DNA of 30,700 bases, taken from a virus. The translations under genes and the position numbers were made by a program. Positions 21,997-29,068 of this stretch are shown here, piece after piece (the first letter of the stretch is position 1; the number at the start of each line of letters is the position of its first letter). The stretch lies in the IMG/VR virus record IMGVR_UViG_3300046000_005009, positions 1-30,700 of that record; one strand, given 5' to 3'. The notes under the pieces were generated by a model. That model saw only the letters and a program-made list of their open reading frames with translations. It was not told the origin of the DNA and made no database searches.

Positions 21997-22432
21997 CGCT
22001 GAAGGCTACGCGCTATTGAAGAAGTTTGAAGGCTGTCGTTTGAAGGCTTATTTGTGTCCTGCTAACGTTTGGACTATTGGTTACGGAAACACCTTCTACG
22101 AAGACGGAACGAAGGTCAAAGAAGGCGACGTAATCACACAGTCAAGAGCGGAGCAATTGGCGAAAAATGTCGTTGACAAATTTGCGGTATCCGTTCGTGC
22201 CTTGATAACGCAAACGCTTAATGAGAATCAGTTTAGCGCGTGTGTTTCACTTGCATATAACATCGGTGTTGGTGGGTTCAAGAAGTCCTCTGTATTGAAA
22301 AAGGTAAATGCTAATCCTAACGATCCGACCATTGCAGATTCTTTTCGTTTATGGAACAAAGGTGGCGGAGTAATTCTCAAAGGTTTGGTTCGTCGTCGCG
22401 AAGCAGAAATTGAATTATACTTTAAGAAATGA
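21986..22432 (+). CDS. Endolysin, GH24 lysozyme
   Basis: A 148-residue T4-type lysozyme from ATG 21986. The catalytic signature of GH24 enzymes, E-x8-D/C-x5-T, is present as FEGCRLKAYLCPANVWTIGYG (shown in parts): E15, C24 and T30. The aspartate of T4 lysozyme is a cysteine here, a variant known from some phage lysozymes and reported active when made in T4 lysozyme (D20C). The later motif QFSACVSLAYNIGVGGF and the end GLVRRREAEIELY are also typical. There is no signal peptide, so release probably needs a holin. Its stop overlaps the next start (ATGA). Confidence 0.9.
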   Translation: MKVNAEGYALLKKFEGCRLKAYLCPANVWTIGYGNTFYEDGTKVKEGDVITQSRAEQLAKNVVDKFAVSVRALITQTLNENQFSACVSLAYNIGVGGFKKSSVLKKVNANPNDPTIADSFRLWNKGGGVILKGLVRRREAEIELYFKK

Positions 22433-22677
22433 ACGCAGAAACTGAAATTGCTTTGATACACGAAGAACTTCAAAATATGACGAAGAAGATAGACCGCATC
22501 TATCACGTCTTGATTGGTGACGACGAAATGAAGATTGAAGGTCTTGTCAGCAAGGTTCAGAAACACGACAAGTATATTCAGAATCAAAGATTGCAGGTCG
22601 CTCGTTTAAGTGGCATTGCAGCCACCGCTGGTGTCATTGGTGGGTTGATTGTTCAACTTGTTTTGAAGGCAATATGA
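22429..22677 (+). CDS. Holin-like protein, one membrane helix
   Basis: An 82-residue protein from ATG 22429. The N-terminal two thirds form a polar coiled coil (ALIHEELQNMTKKIDRIYHVL); residues about 61-82 form one membrane helix (LSGIAATAGVIGGLIVQLVL). The layout recalls XhlA-type accessory holins: a cytoplasmic coiled coil followed by a tail-anchor. It overlaps both the endolysin and the next membrane protein gene by 4 bp, so the three are a lysis unit. Confidence 0.65.
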   Translation: MNAETEIALIHEELQNMTKKIDRIYHVLIGDDEMKIEGLVSKVQKHDKYIQNQRLQVARLSGIAATAGVIGGLIVQLVLKAI

Positions 22678-22952
22678 AAGAGAAATTGAAATCGTGGTTG
22701 AATGAATTAGTCACGAGTTCAACAAAAGTTTCAAGTAAAAGAATTATTGCTATATTTGTTGTCATTAACTTAATCGTTTTCAGTTATGTTGCAACTTTTA
22801 CAATCTACATTATTCCAATTGCGATGTTCGACACACTCGCAATTTTAGCAGGTAGCTTGTTTGGTGGAACAGTAATTGAACGATTTACAAACCAAAAATC
22901 AAATGGCACATCAAACGGAAGCGAGAAAGATAGCAGCGGAGATTTGCAGTAA
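22674..22952 (+). CDS. Holin candidate, two membrane helices
   Basis: A 92-residue protein from ATG 22674 (ATGA overlap). It has a short amphipathic start, two membrane helices (about residues 24-44, IIAIFVVINLIVFSYVATF, and 46-66, YIIPIAMFDTLAILAGSLFGG) and a polar Ser/Asn/Lys-rich tail. This is class-II holin topology. The gene next to it, with a coiled coil and one helix, may be its partner. Its 3' end overlaps the phosphoesterase gene by 50 bp in another frame. Confidence 0.65.
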   Translation: MKEKLKSWLNELVTSSTKVSSKRIIAIFVVINLIVFSYVATFTIYIIPIAMFDTLAILAGSLFGGTVIERFTNQKSNGTSNGSEKDSSGDLQ

Positions 22953-23901
22953 ATTTCCCGACGCACCGCATCATTCATTAGCCGCTAAACTTTTCACAGA
23001 ATATCCAGAAGCGTTCGATTCGCAAGAACACGCGCGTAATTACGTTCGTCGTGTACGCGGTAAGCACGGAACAAAAAGTCGTAAACATAACACACAAAAA
23101 GAATTGATTGACACAGCACCCCGACCTTCCAACCCGTATGCACTTCCGAAGTCTTACGCTAAAAAACGCAGACACGTTGAATTGAAGGGAACAAAGTTTT
23201 TAATTCTTTCTGATTTGCACTTTCCATACCAAGACAACGAAGCAATTGAGTGCGCTATAAACGAAGGCATCAAACAAGGGTGCGATTCAATCATATTAAA
23301 CGGTGATGCGTTAGATTGTCACATGATTAGCGACTTCGTTAAAGATCCACGAAAGAGAAAATTCAAAGACGAGTTGTATTCTATTCGTCAATTCCTTGCG
23401 TCGTTAAGACACACGTTCCCGAACGCGAACATATACTACAAAGAAGGTAACCACGAAGAACGTTACTGGCGTTATATGCGAATCAAAGCACCCGAACTAT
23501 TCGACATCGACGCGTTCGACTTTCCTTCGTTGACGCATTGCGACAAGCACGACGTTAAATGGATTGACGGAAAGAGCAAATTGAATATCGGTAAGTTGTC
23601 TATATTTCACGGACACGAATTTGGGAAACAATTCCTTCCTTCTGTTAACGTTGCGCGTGGATTGTTTATGAAGACAAAAGTATCTGCGCTTTGCGGACAT
23701 CATCACCAAACAGCAGAACACAACGAGCGCGATGCTAACGGAAAGTTCATCACTTGTTGGGGTGTTGGTTGCTTAAGCGAACTTTCACCCGACTACAACC
23801 CTTATTCGAAATACAATCACGGCTTTGCAATAGTCGACAAAGGCGCGAATGGTGCTTTCAGCGTTCACAATTACAGAATACACGAAGGAAAGATTTTATG
23901 A
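22903..23901 (+). CDS. Calcineurin-like metallophosphoesterase
   Basis: A 332-residue protein. ATG 22903 is preferred over the TTG at 22876. All metal-binding blocks of the family are present: SDLHFPYQD (D104, H106), NGDALDC (D135), EGNHEERY (N183, H184), IFHGHEFG (H236, H238) and LCGHHHQ (H266-H268). The first about 60 residues form a separate helical region (EARKIAAEICSKFPDA, QEHARNYVRRVRGKHG) of the type joined to this enzyme in Bacteroidota phages, perhaps DNA-binding. The substrate is unknown; candidates are nucleic acid ends or signalling nucleotides. Location beside the lysis genes may be incidental. The stop overlaps the next start (ATGA). Confidence 0.85.
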   Translation: MAHQTEARKIAAEICSKFPDAPHHSLAAKLFTEYPEAFDSQEHARNYVRRVRGKHGTKSRKHNTQKELIDTAPRPSNPYALPKSYAKKRRHVELKGTKFLILSDLHFPYQDNEAIECAINEGIKQGCDSIILNGDALDCHMISDFVKDPRKRKFKDELYSIRQFLASLRHTFPNANIYYKEGNHEERYWRYMRIKAPELFDIDAFDFPSLTHCDKHDVKWIDGKSKLNIGKLSIFHGHEFGKQFLPSVNVARGLFMKTKVSALCGHHHQTAEHNERDANGKFITCWGVGCLSELSPDYNPYSKYNHGFAIVDKGANGAFSVHNYRIHEGKIL

Positions 23902-24473
23902 GAAGGAATATATTCGCAGCAATACTGTTGTTTCTTGGAACGTCGATTCTTTGGTTGGTACTTTGTTGGAATTGGTGGGGACGACCTGTTGCAAATAACA
24001 CAACAAGTAAACTTCAAACGCAGGATAGCATCATCAATTACAACGCAGGGGAATACCAGATGCTTCTCGAAGAACAATTAGAACTACAAGAACAAATTGC
24101 TTACTATGAAAATGCTCAACTTACAGCCAAAACCACCTATCAAAGAACTCGTTCTGCTATTGTTATTCGAGATACTATTACTCGCGTGGATGTTATCCAT
24201 TTGGTGAATAGTTGCGATAGCGTTATTGCTTCCGATTCGCTCGTTATTGACAACCTCAAAGAACAATTGAACATCGAAGCGAGAAAGATTGACAACTTGC
24301 AAGAAGTGGTCGTTGCTTATGAACAGAAGGAAGATATATTGACCGAAGAAATAAACACTCTAACTGCTGATAAAAAGAAATTGGAGAAACAAAAAAAGCG
24401 CAGAAACCACGCTTTGATTGTAACATCGTCCGTCGCTATTTTGTCGACTTTTGTTCTTTCAATTTTACTTTAG
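23898..24473 (+). CDS. Coiled-coil protein with membrane helices (spanin-like)
   Basis: A 191-residue protein from ATG 23898, which overlaps the previous stop. The longer in-frame opening upstream is a read-through of the phosphoesterase gene. The N-terminal membrane helix (IFAAILLFLGTSILWLVLCW, residues 5-24) is followed by about 130 residues of coiled coil (LLEEQLELQEQIAYYE, KEDILTEEINTLTADKKKLE) and a C-terminal membrane helix (ALIVTSSVAILSTFVLSILL). A coiled coil spanning the periplasm with anchors at both ends would fit a unimolecular spanin-like role after endolysin action, but the C-terminal anchor is not a lipobox and could be in the same membrane. The last 38 bp overlap the convergent gene. 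Confidence 0.6.
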   Translation: MRRNIFAAILLFLGTSILWLVLCWNWWGRPVANNTTSKLQTQDSIINYNAGEYQMLLEEQLELQEQIAYYENAQLTAKTTYQRTRSAIVIRDTITRVDVIHLVNSCDSVIASDSLVIDNLKEQLNIEARKIDNLQEVVVAYEQKEDILTEEINTLTADKKKLEKQKKRRNHALIVTSSVAILSTFVLSILL

Positions 24474-24621
24474 ATTCTGGAACGTAGAACTTCAAAGAGA
24501 ACTCAATTGCTTCACTTAAAAAAGTGTTGCGACTGTTCTCTCCTCGTTTCTCGTCTATCTCGTTCCACAGGTCCTTGTGTAAGTACACGCAGATTCCTTT
24601 TTTAGTTTTACTTTCTGGCAT
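24436..24621 (-). CDS. Ribbon-helix-helix DNA-binding protein
   Basis: A 61-residue protein. ATG 24621 (after TTGAAGAAG) is preferred over the TTG at 24630. It has the ribbon-helix-helix pattern: strand GICVYLHKDLW, helix NEIDEKRGENS, then RNTFLSEAIEFSLKF, with a basic C-terminus. Such proteins are dimeric transcription repressors. It ends the leftward block, overlapping the end of the rightward block by 38 bp, so neither block has space for a terminator between them. It could regulate the early genes. Confidence 0.7.
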   Translation of the reverse strand: MPESKTKKGICVYLHKDLWNEIDEKRGENSRNTFLSEAIEFSLKFYVPESKVKLKEQKSTK

Positions 24622-24805
24622 CTTCTTCAATTTTTAGTTTCTTCAAATACAAAGCAAGGTCTAACGCTTCTTCGTATGCGTGTTGTAACCATTCAGAACG
24701 CGTTAAGTCAGTTCGGTCAAGTGTTGTTCCGTACGTCTCCATTCCCTTCGCTTCACGCGCTTCTAATTCGGCAATAACCTGCGTGAGTAAATTACTGTTC
24801 TTCAT
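24608..24805 (-). CDS. Small conserved phage protein
   Basis: A 65-residue protein from ATG 24805. The pattern LLTQVIAELEAREAKGMETYGT then LTRSEWLQHAYEEALDLALYLKKL is a small phage family often found in many hosts. The helix LQHAYEEALDLALYL recalls the metal-binding helix of MazG-like or DUF550-type all-alpha NTP hydrolases, but it is too short for a full enzyme. Both neighbours overlap it by 14 bp, so it is part of a tightly coupled leftward set. Confidence 0.65.
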   Translation of the reverse strand: MKNSNLLTQVIAELEAREAKGMETYGTTLDRTDLTRSEWLQHAYEEALDLALYLKKLKIEEDARK

Positions 24806-25004
24806 TCGGTTTAGACATCATTGAACCAATCATAAGCGCAAGATAAATTTTCTCTTTCGCGTTTAAGTCTTTGCGTTGTGAAAGTTCCAGAAGGATATCT
24901 CCGAGAATCTTTCCTTGTTGAAAGTAGATAGCAATTGAATTAACAATTTCTCGCTCTCTATCGTAAGTCATTTTGAGCGTTTCGTATAGTGGTGTGTTTT
25001 TCAT
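24792..25004 (-). CDS. Small helical protein, unknown
   Basis: A 70-residue protein from ATG 25004, overlapping the previous stop by 4 bp (ATGA). Almost all helical: MTYDREREIVNSIAIYFQQ, ILLELSQRKDL, KIYLALMIGSMM. No domain is recognised. It belongs to the coupled set after the large terminase (25258-24436). Confidence 0.6.
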   Translation of the reverse strand: MKNTPLYETLKMTYDREREIVNSIAIYFQQGKILGDILLELSQRKDLNAKEKIYLALMIGSMMSKPNEEQ

Positions 25005-25258
25005 TCTTGTATGTTTTCTATTTCTTGTTTTACTTTATGAGCAAATTCAATCACTTCTTCGTGTTCTTGCATATGATTAATCATCGCGTCCATTTCAATT
25101 TGACACGCGTGTTTTATTACTTTTACAGGACTATTTGGATTCCAAGTTTTGCTTCTTGTAAAAATTTCATCAGCATATTGTTTTACAAATTGCTCCATTG
25201 TTAAACCTTTACAGGCTTCTTCTATTTCATCGTATCCGAAGGCTTCTATTATTTTCAT
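25001..25258 (-). CDS. Small acidic helical protein, unknown
   Basis: An 85-residue protein from ATG 25258 behind an A/T-rich leader (TATATTAGCACA). Mostly helical and acidic, with MDAMINHMQEHEEVIEF and the ending KQEIENIQE. It lies 23 bp after the large-terminase stop and is coupled to the next gene. A/T-richer than the terminase gene. No function known. Confidence 0.6.
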   Translation of the reverse strand: MKIIEAFGYDEIEEACKGLTMEQFVKQYADEIFTRSKTWNPNSPVKVIKHACQIEMDAMINHMQEHEEVIEFAHKVKQEIENIQE

Positions 25259-25281
25259 TGTGCTAATATAATTAAGTTATG

Positions 25282-26592
25282 CTAACCCACGACATATTGT
25301 CCATAACTTGGATTAAGTTCGAAGTACATTCGCATCATGATAGCGTCGGCAACATCTGGAGAAATTCCTTCGCGGTTCTTGATAACGTCCTTCGGTGTTA
25401 CCATTAACTTTCCGTCCACGTCTGCTCTGTGTCGCTTAATCATTTCAAGCTCACGAACGATTTGTTCTTTGCGCGTACTGGATAGAATCGTCACCTTGTT
25501 TTCCTCAACGTATTGCGCAAGTTTGTAATAACATTCGCTCTTTAAGTTTTGGTATTGTGGATGCTTTGGTTTAGATCCGTTGACGAACCCTCGACACTTA
25601 AGAAAATCAACCACACCACCACCAACACCGTCTTCGTCGCACACAACGTCTTGCAATAAAATTGAGTGTTGTTGACAGGTTAAACGAATCTTGTTCACTA
25701 CTTCGTCCAACGCTGCACGATTGAGTTCAATTATATCGATTATAGTTAGACCTTCCCAAACGCAAATGATTGTTCTATCCTTCCCGAAACGCGCAATATC
25801 GGCTGTGATGTATTTCTTGCCTTCATTGATTACTTCGTTGCGGAACATTCGAAGTAAGTTCTCCGTTTGAAAGAGTTTGTCGCTGTCGTCGTCGAACTCC
25901 CAGTTGCCTTCGAGCAGACGTTTGCGGTCGTACTCTGGAAGTCTTCGCAACGATTCAATGTAAGCTACCGGTAAGAACGGATTGTCTTGCGGTAACGCTT
26001 GAACGAAAGCGCGGTGTGAAGGCAATTCGTTGCGGTTGTTCTTCATATAGAATTCATTGTACAACCAACCCTTCGCAGGATTACACGAAAGAAAACCTTT
26101 GGGAATTAAACCGAACTCGTTCAATTTAAATCGACAACGAGAGTGAACAATGCTGACCGCCTTTTCGGTTACTTCGGAACACTCGTCAATGAAGTAGTCT
26201 GTGATTTCTAACGATCCAAGACTATTGAAGTTAACGTCCGAAGGGTACGCGAATAAGTCTTTCAATACTATCTCGCTTCCGTTGAAGAACTTTATTACGT
26301 TGGATTGTCCGTTAAACGTGTAGTGCTTGTTCGCTATCAATCCAAATTCTTCAGCCGTTTCGAAGAACGTGTTTAACGTCGTCTTTTTCAACGTATCTAA
26401 TTTGCTACGTCCAATAAGCGAACGCGTCCCTGCGTACTTCAAACGACGTTGTATCTGCCACATACAACCGAACTTCGTCTTCCCACCCCCTGCCGCGCCA
26501 CCGTATAACAACTGTTCAACTTGTGAATCAGTCGCCAAATAGTTAAGTGCTTCAATCTGACGCGGCAGGTATTCGGGTTTATATGGTTGCAT
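25282..26592 (-). CDS. terL: Terminase large subunit
   Basis: A 436-residue packaging motor from ATG 26592. ATPase: Walker A GGAAGGGKT (31-39), Walker B DYFIDE (132-137) and coupling motif SCNP (169-172). Nuclease: the first acidic residue in TADIARFGKDRT (D265), VCDEDGVGGG and the last motif DVADAIMM. The size and motifs fit the compact terminases of Bacteroidota siphophages. It packages DNA together with the portal and small terminase, but it is encoded in the opposite, leftward block, about 20 kb from the small subunit. Its start overlaps the previous stop (TAATG). Confidence 0.95.
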   Translation of the reverse strand: MQPYKPEYLPRQIEALNYLATDSQVEQLLYGGAAGGGKTKFGCMWQIQRRLKYAGTRSLIGRSKLDTLKKTTLNTFFETAEEFGLIANKHYTFNGQSNVIKFFNGSEIVLKDLFAYPSDVNFNSLGSLEITDYFIDECSEVTEKAVSIVHSRCRFKLNEFGLIPKGFLSCNPAKGWLYNEFYMKNNRNELPSHRAFVQALPQDNPFLPVAYIESLRRLPEYDRKRLLEGNWEFDDDSDKLFQTENLLRMFRNEVINEGKKYITADIARFGKDRTIICVWEGLTIIDIIELNRAALDEVVNKIRLTCQQHSILLQDVVCDEDGVGGGVVDFLKCRGFVNGSKPKHPQYQNLKSECYYKLAQYVEENKVTILSSTRKEQIVRELEMIKRHRADVDGKLMVTPKDVIKNREGISPDVADAIMMRMYFELNPSYGQYVVG

Positions 26593-26939
26593 TAAAATAA
26601 TGTTAGTTGATTTTCAACCACAGGACAAAGTTCGTCTTGAAGTATTTGAACAATGCGGTCGTACTTCTTCGCGTCGTTGTTTTGCTTTACTTGGTGCAAT
26701 AGCAATTCAAGACCAGCGTTGAACGCTTCGTCTTTTGTTTTGTACACGTTGTATTCAGCGTGGTAAATTAAAGGCTGCGACCAACCTTGATCCTGTCCGT
26801 GAAACCTAATTGAATAACTCCAATTTCCGTTCTGAACAATGGCTACGTTTACCTGCGCTTCATAACCTTTTATACATTTGTATGTGTACAGAATCGGGTT
26901 TTCGCAAACTCCTTGTTCGTTAAATATAAATTGGTTCAT
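26592..26939 (-). CDS. Small protein with clamp-binding-like C-terminus
   Basis: A 115-residue protein from ATG 26939. Its middle is a beta sheet (YEAQVNVAIVQNGNWSYSIRF) with a helix (DEAFNAGLELLLHQVKQ). The last residues are ENQLTLF. This is close to the QL(S/D)LF peptide by which bacterial proteins bind the beta sliding clamp, and its place at the very end of the chain makes it accessible. The clamp link is inference; I recall similar endings on small Bacteroidota phage proteins. Coupled to the large terminase downstream (TAATG) and to the replication-like gene upstream (4-bp overlap). Confidence 0.65.
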   Translation of the reverse strand: MNQFIFNEQGVCENPILYTYKCIKGYEAQVNVAIVQNGNWSYSIRFHGQDQGWSQPLIYHAEYNVYKTKDEAFNAGLELLLHQVKQNNDAKKYDRIVQILQDELCPVVENQLTLF

Positions 26940-27691
26940 TGCTTTGACAAATAAAGTTTGTAAAGTTCACGGAAGCCTTCAAAAGAAATTGATTCTTTAA
27001 GTAGCTGACGCTTCCTGTCACTCATTCTTTCAACCATTGGTTTGTTCAATTGCTGCTCGAAGTAAACCGTCTTTCTTGCCTTCGCTTTACACAACGCGTA
27101 TTCTTCGTCAGTGAATGTTTCAGCAGTTATACGCTTACTTTCTTCGAGCCATCGCATCATTGACACACCGCGCAATTCTAACGTCGTGTATTTGCCTTGT
27201 TTGAAGCTCTCAATATCTTCCTTCAACATTCTTCTCCAACTGTCATCGTTTACCGCCATTTCGTTTTCTTTTATTAGTTCTGCTTTTTCTTCTATTGATT
27301 GCGCTATTTCACGCTGAATTTGTAAGTTCGCCTTGTCGCGGTGTGGTTTGTAGTGCGTCAACACGTCGCCAATAAACGACACGCTCAACGCACCGAAGTG
27401 TTCGGTTTTCTTTGACAGTTCATTCGCTGCGTTTAGTTCAAAGGCAAGGTTGAAGTGTTCAAACGTAACCCAACGAAAGTGCTTCACAATAAACTCGTGC
27501 AGCATTTGCAACAGTTGCGCCTCTGGAAGTGCTATTCCATACATAGCGCACACCTTCGAGCAAAGTTTAACGAACGTAGGAAGATCGTAGTCGGCTACGA
27601 ACGCGCTTTCACGTTCTGCACGATCAACCCTTTGTGTAATTGTGAGCGTCGTTGTAGATGCGTTGCGCAGCGTCTGAATCGAATTTTCCAT
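26936..27691 (-). CDS. Probable replication protein
   Basis: A 251-residue protein from ATG 27691. The region around residues 38-105 (LCSKVCAMYGIALPEAQLLQML, KHFRWVTFEHFNLAFELNAAN) and the helical, basic rest follow a family I recall beside replication genes of Bacteroidota phages, thought to be an initiator or helicase-loading factor. No nucleotide-binding motif is seen. It overlaps the following clamp-type gene by 4 bp and, at its start, the previous gene by 68 bp. Confidence 0.55.
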   Translation of the reverse strand: MENSIQTLRNASTTTLTITQRVDRAERESAFVADYDLPTFVKLCSKVCAMYGIALPEAQLLQMLHEFIVKHFRWVTFEHFNLAFELNAANELSKKTEHFGALSVSFIGDVLTHYKPHRDKANLQIQREIAQSIEEKAELIKENEMAVNDDSWRRMLKEDIESFKQGKYTTLELRGVSMMRWLEESKRITAETFTDEEYALCKAKARKTVYFEQQLNKPMVERMSDRKRQLLKESISFEGFRELYKLYLSKQ

Positions 27692-28046
27692 TTTTGATTT
27701 TAGTGTTTTGGTTTGTTGTTGCGAATGTACTTAAATCCCATTTACGAACCGCAGCCTTCCAGTCTTTCATTGGATTGCGTCCGACCTTCCAACCGTTGGC
27801 TTCGTAGTGAGCATGAAATTTCTCGGTAAATGCAAGCGCGTCTTTGTCGCTTAATTTCTCGCAGGCGTAGTCGTAGATTTCAAAGAAATTTGGTTTGACG
27901 AACGTAGCCTTCTTTTCTTTTGTTGGTGCTGGAAGGTTTGCTTGTGGAACTGATAAGCGAATAAGTAAGTCGTTTATCTTTTGGTCTTGTTCCTTTATTT
28001 GCGCTTCGAGTATTTCGATTCTTTTTTTCAATTGTAGTATTAGCAT
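27624..28046 (-). CDS. DNA-binding replication accessory protein
   Basis: A 140-residue protein from ATG 28046. An N-terminal coiled coil (LKKRIEILEAQIKEQDQKI, residues 6-24) leads to a domain at residues about 50-105 with FVKPNFFEIYDYACE, FTEKFHAHYEANGWKVGRNP and MKDWKAAVRKWD. This C-terminal pattern is common in phage primosome-type proteins (DnaD-like or helicase loaders) of Bacteroidota. It overlaps the next gene by 68 bp, a long overlap suggesting both were kept together. Confidence 0.65.
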   Translation of the reverse strand: MLILQLKKRIEILEAQIKEQDQKINDLLIRLSVPQANLPAPTKEKKATFVKPNFFEIYDYACEKLSDKDALAFTEKFHAHYEANGWKVGRNPMKDWKAAVRKWDLSTFATTNQNTKIKNGKFDSDAAQRIYNDAHNYTKG

Positions 28047-28291
28047 TGTGTTCCTCCGTAAGTTTCGTTGTAAAAATCTTCAAATTGAATTTCAAATATT
28101 TTTCTTAATTTTTCATTGGTAGTAACATTATCTAAAGCAGCTTCTTTCATCTGTTCCTTTTCCATTTGCAGTTTGTTGTACGCTAAATTAATGCAGTCGT
28201 TCAGTGCATTTTTAGGGTTGACATAAGGTTGGTCAAGTAAGGATTTCATTTCATTAATTAGTTGTTCAACCGCAGTTTTTTTCTTTTCCAT
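28040..28291 (-). CDS. Small early protein with YNETYGG tail
   Basis: An 83-residue protein from ATG 28291. Helical and charged; the start (KKTAVEQLINEMKSLL) and the segment LQMEKEQMKEAAL follow a family of tiny Bacteroidota phage proteins. It ends EDFYNETYGGTQC. The tail matches those of the genes at 215-532 and 28825-29055, and again the TACGGAGG codons lie just before the next start (28046). Preceded by the repeated junction sequence at 28289-28310. Confidence 0.65.
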   Translation of the reverse strand: MEKKKTAVEQLINEMKSLLDQPYVNPKNALNDCINLAYNKLQMEKEQMKEAALDNVTTNEKLRKIFEIQFEDFYNETYGGTQC

Positions 28292-28310
28292 AGTTATTTA
28301 GTTTTTAGTT
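28289..28310 (-). repeat. Repeated gene-junction sequence, copy 1 of 5
   Basis: CATAGTTATTTAGTTTTTAG followed by TT (plus-strand reading). The same 22 bp occurs at 28565-28586, 28816-28837 and 29240-29261, and 19 bp of it at 29053-29071. On the coding strand each copy is the end of one gene, a stop, and the ATG of the next, with the stop used in different frames. Five nearly identical junctions within 1 kb suggest gene insertion and deletion by recombination at the junctions. Confidence 0.85.
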
Positions 28311-28567
28311 TCTTTCCATTTAGGCATTTCATACCAAACTTTTTCTAATACAGGAATTTCAATATTATCCATATAAATTTTTACTTTACCCAAGTATTTA
28401 GGGCTGTCTATGTGACTAACAATATCTACACAATGCTTAGACTCATCACTTGGATTAATAGCACCACCGTATAAATTTCCGTACTTATCCTTGAAGACGC
28501 TCATGTACATTGGTTCAACATTGACTTTTGGCTTACCAAAGAGTAATCTCTTAAGAAATCTTTTCAT
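28298..28567 (-). CDS. Small basic protein, paralogue of 29069-29242
   Basis: An 89-residue protein from ATG 28567. The start MKRFLKRLLFGKP, the middle MSVFKDKYGNLYGG and the piece YLGKVKIY are shared with the 57-residue protein at 29069-29242; the C-terminus is longer here (to WKETKN). The two are tandem paralogues 0.5 kb apart with other genes between them. The N-terminus is an amphipathic, basic helix that could touch membrane. Function unknown. Confidence 0.65.
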   Translation of the reverse strand: MKRFLKRLLFGKPKVNVEPMYMSVFKDKYGNLYGGAINPSDESKHCVDIVSHIDSPKYLGKVKIYMDNIEIPVLEKVWYEMPKWKETKN

Positions 28568-28569
28568 AG

Positions 28570-28818
28570 TTATTTAGTTTTTAGTTTTGATATTTCAAAT
28601 TGAACTTCTTTCCAATAATCTCTTTGGCTATCCCACATTTCAAAGTCGTAGTCGTAGCCTTTATTGCAGATGTTGGACTCGTATTCATTTATAATTTGAG
28701 TTACTGCTTTCAAAGCACACATTATAGCGTCTTCTGAATCCAAATATTGCTCCGTTGGGTGTCCGTGTAAGTTTTTATAAGCATCTACCAACTCTTCTGC
28801 TTTTTCTTTTGGTGTCAT
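28570..28818 (-). CDS. Small acidic early protein, unknown
   Basis: An 82-residue protein from ATG 28818. Helical: KEKAEELVDAYKNLHGH, then EDAIMCALKAVTQIINEYE, resembling small Bacteroidota phage proteins of the 'AxxLVxxF' kind. The C-terminal part is aromatic and acidic (YDYDFEMWDSQRDYW). Function unknown. Both ends abut the repeated junction sequence. Confidence 0.65.
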   Translation of the reverse strand: MTPKEKAEELVDAYKNLHGHPTEQYLDSEDAIMCALKAVTQIINEYESNICNKGYDYDFEMWDSQRDYWKEVQFEISKLKTK

Positions 28819-28824
28819 AGTTAT

Positions 28825-29055
28825 TTAGTTTTTAGTTTCTCCGTAAGTTTCGTTGTAGTATTGTTCTACATTTGAATGAGCAGTTCTAACATCTAAATCT
28901 AATGCTTTATCTAAACATTTTTTTGCAAATGATATTTGCTCCTTCTTGTGCATCGCTTCAGCTTGTTGGAAAATATAATTCAATTCAGAATCTGTGTGTT
29001 TTTTGCTTATTATTTTATCAAGTAACCAATAAATGCTAATTTCTTTCTTTTTCAT
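28825..29055 (-). CDS. Small early protein with YNETYGE tail
   Basis: A 76-residue protein from ATG 29055. Helical and basic, with KCLDKALDLDVRTAHSNVE in the C-terminal half, ending EQYYNETYGETKN. The DNA for the tail (28838-28872) is nearly identical over about 33 bp to that at 229-262 of the gene across the contig junction, although the rest of the proteins differ. Function unknown. Confidence 0.65.
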   Translation of the reverse strand: MKKKEISIYWLLDKIISKKHTDSELNYIFQQAEAMHKKEQISFAKKCLDKALDLDVRTAHSNVEQYYNETYGETKN

Positions 29056-29068
29056 AGTTATTTAGTTT

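Noticed and set aside
22876-22902. TTG start extending the phosphoesterase by nine residues
   Set aside because: The ATG at 22903 is preceded by AACCAAAAATCAA, a typical leader; the TTG adds sequence overlapping the holin gene.
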